From positions 1 to 7,439 of the forward strand of contig CADCVT010000241.1 of assembly GCA_902806215.1 (NCBI GenBank): a stretch of DNA of 7,439 bases, given 5' to 3'. The notes under the pieces were generated by a model that was given only the letters and a program-made list of their open reading frames with translations, searched no databases and had not been told where the DNA came from. The stretch comes from an uncultured Solirubrobacteraceae bacterium (GTDB lineage Bacteria > Actinomycetota > Thermoleophilia > Solirubrobacterales > Solirubrobacteraceae). Shown here piece by piece: positions 1 through 6,676 of this stretch. Position numbers and translations under genes: made by a program. Numbering within the stretch: the first letter of the stretch is position 1; each line of letters starts with the position of its first letter.

Positions 1-1
1 C

Positions 2-163
2 AAGGACTACGTCTCGACCGTCCTCGAGTGGGGCGTGCGGCAGCTCGACAAGCCCGTCGAGGTGAACGCCGAAGGGGATCTCCCCGCAAAGGCGAAAGCC
101 GACCTCTTTCCGGCCTATGACGACGACGGCGGCATGCTCCTCGTGCTGACGCCCACGTCGTAG
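2..163 (+). CDS. C-terminal end of an unrecognised protein (5' end outside window)
   Basis: This frame is open from the window edge to a TAG at 161-163 and encodes 53 residues ending in VLTPTS. Third codon positions are almost all G or C, as in the confirmed genes of the window, which supports real coding. The visible part is soluble, with an early aromatic/hydrophobic stretch (YVSTVLEWGV), a run of acidic residues (YDDDGG), and a hydrophobic end. It is not the usual C-terminus of YajC, the protein often encoded just before secD, and I do not recognise the family. The gap to the secDF start is only 28 bases and contains no terminator-like hairpin, so the two genes may be co-transcribed. Function is unknown; only the coding call is made. 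Confidence 0.6.
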   Translation, partial: KDYVSTVLEWGVRQLDKPVEVNAEGDLPAKAKADLFPAYDDDGGMLLVLTPTS

Positions 164-191
164 CGCTCCAGCTACTACCCTCCGAGCAACG

Positions 192-3185
192 TTGACCGAG
201 CGCCGCCGCAACCTCTTCATCCTGCTTCTCGTGGGCGCCCTCGTCGCGGGGTCCCTGTGGGTCATCACGACCAAGGAGACCAAGCTCGGGCTCGATCTGC
301 GCGGCGGCGTCGAGCTCGTCTACGAGGCCACGCCGAGCGAGCTCGACGACTCCCCGACGACGACGGGCAACGGGACCACGCCGGACGACGAGTCGATCAA
401 CCGCGCGATCGAGGTCATGCGCGACCGCGTCGATGCCCTCGGCGTCGCCGAGCCGGAGATCCAGCGCTCGGGCGAGAACCTCATCAACGTCGGCCTGCCC
501 GACGTCAAGAACGCCGACGAGGCGCAGCAGCAGGTCGGCCAGGTCGCCCAGCTCTTCTTCTACGACTGGGAGCCGAACGTCATCGGCCCCGACGGCAAGC
601 CCGCCCCGTCGGACGGGGCCGTCACGGGTGGGTCCGCGGCCGGCAGCCCGCAGGCGGCGGTCAAGAAGTACGACGCGATCCAGCGCGCGCTGAAGCGCAA
701 GCCCGTCCAGGACGGCAACAACACCCACAAGGGCCAGTTCTTCGCGATCAAGGAGGAGGTCCCCGCCAAGGGCAAGACCGCGAAGCAGAAGGGCGTCGTC
801 CTCGCGGGTCCGGAGGAGACGCGCGAGGAGCTCAACGAGGACCTCACGGAGCTGCGCCAGAGGAACGAAGAGGGCAAGCGCCTGCGCGACCAGGCGAAGA
901 TCCGCGAACAGGACCTGACGGACCCGAAGATCGTCGAGGTCCCCGAGGGCACCGTCCTCATCCGCGCGGAGCAGCCCGACTCGGCCGGACCGGACCAGAA
1001 GGGCGACGAGTGGTTCGTCCTGGCCGACAACGTGGCGCTGCGCGGCACGGACATCAAGAACCCCGAGCAGAACTTCAACAACAGCCCGGGCTCGAGCGGC
1101 CAGCCGAACGTCACCTTCGACTTCACCGACCGCGGCCAGCGGATCTGGAAGAACACCACCGCGGAGATCGCCCGCCGCGGCCAGTCGCAGCAGCTGCCCG
1201 GCACGCCCGCCCAGGCCGCGGCACAGCACTTCGCGATCGTCCTCGACGACGAGATCATCTCCGCGCCGTTCATCGACTTCCAGGAGAACCCGAGCGGCAT
1301 CGACGGCTCGAACGGCTCGCAGATCGAGGGCGGCTTCACGCTCGAGTCCGCGCAGGAGCTCGCGAATTTGCTGAAGACCGGCGCGCTGCCGGTGAAGCTC
1401 GAGCTCATCTCGCAGTCCCAGGTCTCCGCGACGCTCGGTGAGCAGGCGCTCGACGAGGGCATCGTGGCGGGCGCGGCCGGCTTCGTCATCGTCGCGCTCT
1501 TCCTGCTGATCTTCTACCGGATCCTCGGCATCATCGCCGTGTCCGCGCTCGTGATCTACGCGCTGTTCCTGTTCGCGCTGATCAAGCTGATCCCGATCAC
1601 GCTGACGCTGCCGGGCATCGCCGGCACGATCCTCACGCTCGGCGTCGCGGCGGACGCGAACATCGTCATCTTCGAGCGCGTCAAGGAGGAGATCCGCGGC
1701 GGCAGATCGGTCATGGCGGGCCTTGCCGCGGGCTACAAGAAGGGCCTCGCGGCGATCATCGACGCCAACGTCGTCACGATCCTCGTCGCGTTCATCCTCT
1801 TCGTGCTCGCGACCGCGGGCGTCAAGGGCTTCGCGTTCACGCTCGGCGTCGGCACCATCGTCTCGCTCTTCACCGCGGTCGTCTTCACGCAGGCGATCGT
1901 CGGCACGCTCGGCCGCTCGCGCCTGCTCGCGCGGCCGTCCGGTCTCGGGGCCGGCAAGCCCCGCCGGCCGATCACGTTCGACTTCATCGGCTGGTCGAAG
2001 TGGTTCTTCGTCACCTCCGGCGTGATCCTGCTCATCTGCGCGATGGCGCTCGGCAGCAAGGGCATCGACCTCGGCATCGACTCCGAGTCGGGCCCCCGCA
2101 CCAAGGCGGCGCTCGAGCAGCTGCTCGGCGAGGACCAGATCCGCAACGTGCTCGAGTCCGTCGGCCTCGACGAACGCGCCGAGATCCAGGAGGTCGCCGA
2201 TGAGGGTCTCGAGCGCAACGGCATCCAGATCTCCGCCAAGTCGCTTCCTCCCGATCAGGTCACACGGGTCACCAAGGAGCTCCGCGACGAGTTCGGGATA
2301 ACCGGCGAGCCCAACACGCAGTCCATCGGGCCCACCTTCGGCGAGGCGGTGGCGAAGAACGCGATCATCGCGATCATCGCGTCGCTGATCGTGATCAGCA
2401 TCTACCTGACGCTGCGGTTCGGGTGGCGGTTCGCGGCGCCGGTGCTCATTGCGCTCTCGCACGACCTGCTCATCACTGCGGGCGTCTACGCCCTTGCCGA
2501 CCGGGAGGTGACGACGGCGACGGTCGCGGCGTTGCTGACCATCCTCGGCTTCTCGCTCTACGACACCATCATCGTCTTCGACCGAATCCGGGAGAACGTC
2601 CCGCGCATGCCGCGGGCCGCCTTCTCGCAGATCGTCAACCGCTCCATGTCCGAGGTCATCGTCCGCTCGCTGGCCACGACGTTCACGGCGGCGCTGCCGA
2701 TCCTGTCGCTCATGCTGTTCGGCGGCGAGACCCTCCAGGACTTCGCGTTCGCGCTGCTCGTCGGCACGATCTCCGGTACGTACTCGTCGGTGTTCATCGC
2801 CTCGCAGGTGCTCACGCACTGGAAGGAGCGCGAGCCCGTGTACCGCCGTCGCCGGCGCGCGATCGCCGCCGAGCACAACGGCGTCGTGCCCGCCTACGCG
2901 ACCGCGGCGGCTGCCGTCGACGTCGATCCGGACGGCCCCAAGCGTCCGACGCGCCGCCTCACGGCGCCGGAGGATCCCGCGCAGGGCGTCTCGCGCCAGG
3001 AGTTCGACGAGATGGTCCGCGACCTGCACGTCGACCCGCCGCCGACGTCGACCGCGGTCCGCGATCCGGACCCCACGGCCGACGCGTCGCCCGAGGACGT
3101 CTTCATGAAGGGCGACGGCGACGGCAACGGCAAGCGCAACAAGGACCGCAAGCCGCGGAACAAGCGACACGGAAGGCCGCGCTAG
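192..3185 (+). CDS. secDF: Protein translocase subunit SecDF (SecD-SecF fusion)
   Basis: Inner-membrane accessory of SecYEG that uses the proton gradient to help pull exported proteins across the membrane late in translocation. SecD half: TM1 at about residues 9-27, the LGLDLRGG motif at 32-39, a large external domain, then five TM segments at about 424-575 holding GVAADANIVIFER (484-496). SecF half starts at FDFIG (596-600), with IGPTFGE at 712-718, HD at 757-758 and SLYDTIIVFDR at 788-798. D488, D791 and R825 sit where the proton-relay residues of Thermus SecDF lie (family knowledge). The 997 aa far exceed a typical fusion of about 735-750. The excess is an insertion at about 125-275, including a charged coiled-coil-like stretch (207-242), and a hydrophilic basic tail after about 880. 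The SecF motif usually GIDFxGG reads GIDSESG (628-634). TTG at 192 is the only start that keeps TM1 and its RRR flank; a stop lies in frame at 147-149. No clear Shine-Dalgarno site is visible. Confidence 0.95.
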   Translation: MTERRRNLFILLLVGALVAGSLWVITTKETKLGLDLRGGVELVYEATPSELDDSPTTTGNGTTPDDESINRAIEVMRDRVDALGVAEPEIQRSGENLINVGLPDVKNADEAQQQVGQVAQLFFYDWEPNVIGPDGKPAPSDGAVTGGSAAGSPQAAVKKYDAIQRALKRKPVQDGNNTHKGQFFAIKEEVPAKGKTAKQKGVVLAGPEETREELNEDLTELRQRNEEGKRLRDQAKIREQDLTDPKIVEVPEGTVLIRAEQPDSAGPDQKGDEWFVLADNVALRGTDIKNPEQNFNNSPGSSGQPNVTFDFTDRGQRIWKNTTAEIARRGQSQQLPGTPAQAAAQHFAIVLDDEIISAPFIDFQENPSGIDGSNGSQIEGGFTLESAQELANLLKTGALPVKLELISQSQVSATLGEQALDEGIVAGAAGFVIVALFLLIFYRILGIIAVSALVIYALFLFALIKLIPITLTLPGIAGTILTLGVAADANIVIFERVKEEIRGGRSVMAGLAAGYKKGLAAIIDANVVTILVAFILFVLATAGVKGFAFTLGVGTIVSLFTAVVFTQAIVGTLGRSRLLARPSGLGAGKPRRPITFDFIGWSKWFFVTSGVILLICAMALGSKGIDLGIDSESGPRTKAALEQLLGEDQIRNVLESVGLDERAEIQEVADEGLERNGIQISAKSLPPDQVTRVTKELRDEFGITGEPNTQSIGPTFGEAVAKNAIIAIIASLIVISIYLTLRFGWRFAAPVLIALSHDLLITAGVYALADREVTTATVAALLTILGFSLYDTIIVFDRIRENVPRMPRAAFSQIVNRSMSEVIVRSLATTFTAALPILSLMLFGGETLQDFAFALLVGTISGTYSSVFIASQVLTHWKEREPVYRRRRRAIAAEHNGVVPAYATAAAAVDVDPDGPKRPTRRLTAPEDPAQGVSRQEFDEMVRDLHVDPPPTSTAVRDPDPTADASPEDVFMKGDGDGNGKRNKDRKPRNKRHGRPR
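3171..3176 (+). promoter_or_regulatory. Ribosome binding site for the 99-aa membrane protein
   Basis: GGAAGG lies 8 bases before the GTG at 3185, inside the last codons of secDF. Its position supports this GTG over the ATG codons at 3206 and 3209, which lie much further from it. Confidence 0.55.
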
Positions 3186-3484
3186 TGGGAGCTCTCGCCT
3201 GGGTCATGATGGCCATCGCCCTGTGGCACTTCACGGTGTTCCTGCCCGACCGCTTCTGGAGCGGGATCGTCGGCGCGTTCCTCGGTGCGGTGGTCGGTGC
3301 GGTGCTCTTCGGCCTGCTCATTCACGGCTTCACCGTGCCGGGCCGCGAGGACACCGACATCCTCACGACGCTCGAGGCGATCCCGGGGACCATCCTCGGC
3401 CTCGCTGTCGTGTGGCTGATCGGCGTTCGCCAGGAAGACGAGGACGACGACATCCCCGCCTTCCAGACCGCCAACCCGCACTGA
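3185..3484 (+). CDS. Small three-helix membrane protein of unknown function, coupled to secDF
   Basis: A 99-residue protein with three hydrophobic segments at about residues 5-20, 25-48 and 65-81. The middle one is rich in small residues (VGAFLGAVVGAVLFGLL), a pattern that favours close helix packing. An extended polar link (50-60) and an acidic tail (QEDEDDD, 83-89) follow. The frame stays open upstream as far as 2423, but that part is an arginine-rich shadow of secDF. The GTG at 3185 shares its first base with the secDF stop (TAGTG) and has GGAAGG 8 bases before it, so translation is probably coupled to secDF. I do not recognise the family. A role near the translocon is inferred from position only; it could equally be an unrelated passenger. 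Alternative starts are ATG at 3206 or 3209, which would shorten the first segment. Confidence 0.8.
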   Translation: MGALAWVMMAIALWHFTVFLPDRFWSGIVGAFLGAVVGAVLFGLLIHGFTVPGREDTDILTTLEAIPGTILGLAVVWLIGVRQEDEDDDIPAFQTANPH

Positions 3485-3837
3485 GCTCGAGCTCTCACCT
3501 CGTCCTGCGCCTCGCGGTCGAGGTCTTCCGCGAACGACCGATCACCGACGGCTACCGCTGCTCGCTGTCGTTCGGGCAGTCGCGCCGCAGCGGCGAGGAG
3601 CCGATCGTGCACGACGGCGTCCTCGTCTGGGAGTCACCGGGGGTCGCCCGCGTCTGGATGATCGAGCCGCGGTACCTGCCGGCGTTCGACGCGGGGCGGG
3701 TGCTGACGTTCGTGGAGGGCCGCGCGGCGCGGGTCGTCGCGCGCGCGACGGTGGTGTCTCGCGAGGAGGACACGTCACCGTCTCCGCTCGCCGACCTCCG
3801 CGCTGCCGCCCGGCGCCCGCTGTCGTCTCCGGACTGA
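3481..3837 (+). CDS. Stand-alone EF-Tu domain III-like small protein
   Basis: A soluble 118-residue protein if started at CTG 3481. Its order of elements recalls the third beta-barrel domain of EF-Tu: an opening strand (LAVEVF, 11-16), then RPITDGYRCSLSFG (19-32), where EF-Tu has its 'F.GYRPQFYFR' strand, then a PG turn with a strand (VARVWMIEP), and finally a GRVLTFVEGRAARVVARATVV stretch matching the place of 'GLRFAIREGGRTVGAGVV'. No GTPase domain is present. Assignment is by eye, with no search, and weaker than for its neighbours. Third-position GC is high from 3481 on and low in this frame before it. The CTG overlaps the upstream TGA (CTGA). The canonical alternatives are poor: GTG 3412 adds an arginine-rich shadow stretch, while GTG 3607 and ATG 3658 delete the conserved first half. 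The last 20 residues look disordered. Function is unknown. Confidence 0.65.
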   Translation: MSSSSHLVLRLAVEVFRERPITDGYRCSLSFGQSRRSGEEPIVHDGVLVWESPGVARVWMIEPRYLPAFDAGRVLTFVEGRAARVVARATVVSREEDTSPSPLADLRAAARRPLSSPD

Positions 3838-4186
3838 GTTCCGCTCGCTCTCGATGCGGCTCTCGTCTCGTGGTCCGACAACTGCGACGGGTCAGGGCAG
3901 CAGGCTCTTCGCGTTCTGGGGCTTCCCCGGACGCTCGCGGTTCCCGCGGTCAGCCGCCGGCGGAGCTCCTCCGCGGTCCAGGTGTCTTGGTTGCCGTTTG
4001 TAAGCCGGTGCTTACACCAGGTGTAAGCCCCCGCTTACAACTCCGAGACAAGGCCCTCGAACTCTCCTCGTCTAGCCGCTGCTCACCGCAAGCGAGCGGA
4101 GCGCCATCGAGAAGCCCCGCCGGCCGAAGCACGCGCTCCCGCCGCCGCGGGGCGTTCCGTCCGCCCGCCACCGCAGACTCGCGCGG
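3838..4186 (+). other. Intergenic region of 349 bases before recJ
   Basis: No frame on either strand has the codon bias of the real genes here; the open frames are serine/arginine/proline-rich shadows. The main content is the 43-bp palindrome at 3998-4040. Further dyads are GCGGAG/CTCCGC (3960-3965 and 3969-3974, 3-base loop) and GCCCCGC/GCGGGGC (4114-4120 and 4147-4153). Neither is followed by a T-run, so neither is called a terminator. No tRNA-like T-loop was found. The region probably holds the promoter and leader of recJ-rel. A weak -35-like TTGCCG lies at 3991-3996, but no convincing paired -10 was found. Confidence 0.6.
3998..4040. promoter_or_regulatory. 43-bp tandem palindrome, probable repressor operator
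   Basis: Four copies of one half-site alternate in orientation: TTGTAAGC (3998-4005), GCTTACAC (4010-4017), GTGTAAGC (4021-4028) and GCTTACAA (4033-4040). They form two 20-bp dyads with 4-base spacers (CGGT and CCCC) whose centres lie 23 bp apart. The whole block is itself a palindrome about the A at 4019: the 21-base arms agree at 19 positions. Paired dimer sites on one DNA stretch are typical of operators bound by TetR-type or similar dimeric repressors; that is a family-level comparison, and no regulator gene is in the window. The block is AT-richer than its surroundings and lies about 150-190 bases before the recJ start. A transcribed hairpin or cruciform is an alternative, but there is no T-run for a terminator. 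Confidence 0.6.
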
Positions 4187-6676
4187 GTGCCTGCCGGTTC
4201 CCCGACCCTTCTCCCGCCCGCCGAGCCGCTCGGGGCCGAGCCGCCTCCGCGACCGGTCCCGCGGCTCGAGGTCAAGCCGGTCGAGATGGCGTCGGTGCTG
4301 CGCCTGGAGCGCGAGCTCGGCGTGTCGCACCCGGTGGCGCAGGTGCTCGTCCGGCGCGGGATGGCCGATCCCGCCGACGCGCGGGCGTGGCTCGCCGCCG
4401 ACGAGCGCCACGACGTCTCCCTGTTCGACGGCATCGACGTCGCGGTCGAGACGATCCTGCGGCACGCCCGGTCGGGGTCGCGGATCACGGTCCACGGCGA
4501 CTACGACGTCGACGGCGTGTGCTCGACGGCGATCCTCGTGCGCGTGCTGCGGCGCCTCGACGCGACGGTCGACTGGTTCCTGCCGTCGCGGACCGAGGAC
4601 GGCTACGGCCTCAACGCCCGGACGGTCGAGCGGCTCGCCGCCAAGGGGACCGGGCTGCTGCTGACCGCCGACTGCGCGATCACCGCGGTCGAGGAGATCG
4701 CCGCGGCGCGCGCCGCCGGGATGGAGGTGGTGGTCACCGACCACCACACGCCGCGCGCCGACGGGCAGCTGCCCGACGCGCCGATCGTGCATCCCGCGCT
4801 CAACGGCTACCCGTGCCCGGAGCTGTGCGCCGCGGGGGTCGCCTACAAGCTGGCGGGCGCGCTGCTGGCCGCCGCCGGCCGCGACCCGGCCGAGGCCGAC
4901 GAGGACCTCGACCTGGTCGCGCTCGCGACGGTGGCCGACGTCGTCGCGCTGCGCGGCGAGAACCGCCGGCTCGTGCGCGAGGGCCTGAAGGTCCTCGGCC
5001 GCACCCGCAAGGCCGGCCTGCGCGCGCTCATGCGCGTGTCGAAGGTCGACCCGCTGCGCGTCGACGCAAGCGCGCTCGGCTTCCGGCTGGCGCCGCGGAT
5101 CAACGCCGCCGGCCGTCTGTACCGTGCCGACGCCGGGCTCGAGCTCGTCCTCACCGAGGACGCCGACCGGGCGATGGAGGTCGCCCAGGAGCTCGACCGC
5201 GTCAACGGCGAGCGCCGCATGACCGAGCAGCAGATGCTCTTCGCCGCCGAGGCCCAGGTCCGCGAGCAGGGCGATCAACCGGCGTACGTCCTGCACGGCG
5301 ATGACTGGCACCCCGGCGTGGTGGGCATCGTGGCCAGCCGCATCGCCGAGCGCTACCACCGCCCCGCGGTGCTGATCGCGTTCGACGGCGACACCGGCAC
5401 CGGCTCGGGACGCAGCGTGTCCGGGTTCGACCTGCTCGCCGGCCTGAACGCCAGCGCCGAGCACCTGCTGCGCCACGGCGGCCACCGCGCCGCGGCGGGC
5501 ATGGAGATCGCGCGCGCCGACCTCGACGCCTTCGCCGACGCGTTCCGCGCGCACGCCGACGAACTCCTCACAGAGGACCTGCGCCATCCCGTCGAGCGCG
5601 TCGACGCGGTCGTCGCCGGCGACGAGCTCGGCCTCGACCTCGCCGAGGAGCTCGAGCGTCTCGCACCGTTCGGGATGGGCAACCCGGGCGTCCGGCTCCT
5701 CGTGCCGGCCGCGCGGCTCACCGACCCGCGCCCGATGGGCGAGAACAAGCACGTCCGCTTCACGGTCGAGTCCGGCGGCGTGCGCGCCCGCGCGGTCGCG
5801 TTCGGCACCGCCGGGAAGATCCCGTGCGACGCCGACGGCCCGGTGGACGCGACGTTCACGCTCGAGCTCAACGAGTGGCAGGGCTCGGTCGAGCCCCGCC
5901 TCGTGCTCAAGTGCGCCCGGCCGAGCGAGCCCGAGCCGATCGTGCTCCTCGGCGACGACGACTTCCTCGGCGCGACCCTCGCCGAAGCGGCGCGAACGTA
6001 CGCGCAGCCGGGCCCTGACCCGGCAGGGCGTACGTGGGGCGCGGACGTGCGCGATCGGCGCGGCGGCGGCATCGCCGGGACGGTCCATGCGCTCGTCGCT
6101 TCGGGAGAACCCGTGCTCGTGAGCTGCGCTCACTCCGGGCACCGGATGCGGCACCTGACAGGCCGGCTCGGTGGCTTCGCGCTCACCTCGCACGCCGCGC
6201 TCGAGCGCAATCCGGACCTGGCGAGGGGCTTCCGCCACGTCGTCCTGCTCGACCCCGGCCGGCCGCCCATTCCGGCTGGACCGATGGTCCATCTTGCCTG
6301 GGGCGCTCCAGAAGTAGACTGGACGGCGTCGATCCATGAACGAGAGCACGACCTTCGCGCCGCCGTCACCGCGGTCTACCGGGCCCTCAGGGCACGGTCG
6401 AGTGCGGCCGCAGACGAGCTCGAGGGCGCGCTGCGCGAGGACGATCCGCTGCGGTCGCCGGCTCTGGCCGGCCGCGCGCTGCGAATCCTCACGGAGCTCG
6501 GCCTCGTCGACCTCGACGGCGACCGCGCAAACGTGGTGCCGTCGCCTGAGCGCACGGAGCTCGATCGTTCCGCCGCGTTCCGGGCATACACCCAACGCAA
6601 CCAGGACGAGCAGCGATTTCTGAGAACGGCGACAACGGCAGCAACGGCGACGCCCGAGAGGGCCGCGGCGGCCTGA
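4187..6676 (+). CDS. recJ: Single-stranded-DNA-specific exonuclease RecJ, long form
   Basis: 5'-to-3' single-strand DNA exonuclease acting in recombinational, mismatch and base-excision repair. DHH domain: HGDYDVDG at 103-110 (D105, D107, D109), the second metal site at D162 in TADCAI, the DHH triad at 185-187, and TVADVV with D251. DHHA1 domain: PRINAAGRL (303-311), HPGVVGIVASRI (375-386), GSGRSVSG (406-413) and HGGHRAAAG (430-438). An OB-type domain follows APFGMGNP (493-500). About 240 further residues (from about 585) end in a winged-helix-like part (about 722-800), resembling the RecJ C-terminal extension of Firmicutes and Deinococcus. The 829 aa are longer than E. coli RecJ (577). The second metal motif, usually D-x-G, has alanine (C163-A164). 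GTG 4187 is chosen because it keeps the first strand (PRLEVKP); ATG 4286 (residue 34) is the alternative. The tail overlaps rel. Confidence 0.96.
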   Translation: MPAGSPTLLPPAEPLGAEPPPRPVPRLEVKPVEMASVLRLERELGVSHPVAQVLVRRGMADPADARAWLAADERHDVSLFDGIDVAVETILRHARSGSRITVHGDYDVDGVCSTAILVRVLRRLDATVDWFLPSRTEDGYGLNARTVERLAAKGTGLLLTADCAITAVEEIAAARAAGMEVVVTDHHTPRADGQLPDAPIVHPALNGYPCPELCAAGVAYKLAGALLAAAGRDPAEADEDLDLVALATVADVVALRGENRRLVREGLKVLGRTRKAGLRALMRVSKVDPLRVDASALGFRLAPRINAAGRLYRADAGLELVLTEDADRAMEVAQELDRVNGERRMTEQQMLFAAEAQVREQGDQPAYVLHGDDWHPGVVGIVASRIAERYHRPAVLIAFDGDTGTGSGRSVSGFDLLAGLNASAEHLLRHGGHRAAAGMEIARADLDAFADAFRAHADELLTEDLRHPVERVDAVVAGDELGLDLAEELERLAPFGMGNPGVRLLVPAARLTDPRPMGENKHVRFTVESGGVRARAVAFGTAGKIPCDADGPVDATFTLELNEWQGSVEPRLVLKCARPSEPEPIVLLGDDDFLGATLAEAARTYAQPGPDPAGRTWGADVRDRRGGGIAGTVHALVASGEPVLVSCAHSGHRMRHLTGRLGGFALTSHAALERNPDLARGFRHVVLLDPGRPPIPAGPMVHLAWGAPEVDWTASIHEREHDLRAAVTAVYRALRARSSAAADELEGALREDDPLRSPALAGRALRILTELGLVDLDGDRANVVPSPERTELDRSAAFRAYTQRNQDEQRFLRTATTAATATPERAAAA
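6603..6610 (+). promoter_or_regulatory. Candidate ribosome binding site for rel at the ATT start
   Basis: AGGACGAG lies inside the recJ coding end, with AGGA 9 bases before the ATT at 6616. It bears on the choice of start for rel. A competing site, GAGAGGG at 6656-6662, lies 10 bases before the CTG at 6673. Confidence 0.35.

Noticed and set aside
164..191. Promoter between the first gene and secDF (TACTACCCT-like -10).
   Set aside because: Only 28 bases, and no -35 at acceptable spacing; co-transcription is simpler.
560..1489. A 309-codon minus-strand open frame across secDF.
   Set aside because: Serine- and proline-rich shadow of a confirmed gene, with no motif.
2423..3184. An upstream extension of the 99-aa membrane protein inside secDF.
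   Set aside because: The translation is an Arg/Ala/His-rich out-of-frame reading of SecF. Membrane-protein character begins only at 3185.
3412..3480. GTG 3412 as start of the EF-Tu-like gene.
   Set aside because: It adds 23 residues with a run of arginines, prolines and mixed third positions, all inside the upstream gene; coding bias starts at 3481.
3483..3494. Perfect 12-bp palindrome GAGCTCGAGCTC over a stop codon.
   Set aside because: Short, made of common GAG/CTC steps in this genome, with no second copy or partner site; likely chance.
3960..3974. GC-rich hairpin after the EF-Tu-like gene as a terminator.
   Set aside because: Six-base stem with no T-run and more than 120 bases past the stop; insufficient for a terminator call.
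4081..4110. AGCGAGCGGAGCG motif in the gap as a dispersed repeat.
   Set aside because: Only one copy in the window, and such strings are common in GC-rich spacers; a genome-wide count would be required.
3870..4664. A 264-codon plus-strand frame through the gap and the recJ start.
   Set aside because: Ser/Arg/Pro-rich throughout, with no codon bias of its own, and it overlaps the recJ DHH motifs in another frame.
3950..6595. An 881-codon open frame on the minus strand across recJ.
   Set aside because: It is antisense to a clear RecJ with all catalytic motifs. Its translation is Arg/Val/Asp/Gly-rich with no recognisable domain, as expected when the high third-position GC of recJ removes stop codons on the opposite strand.
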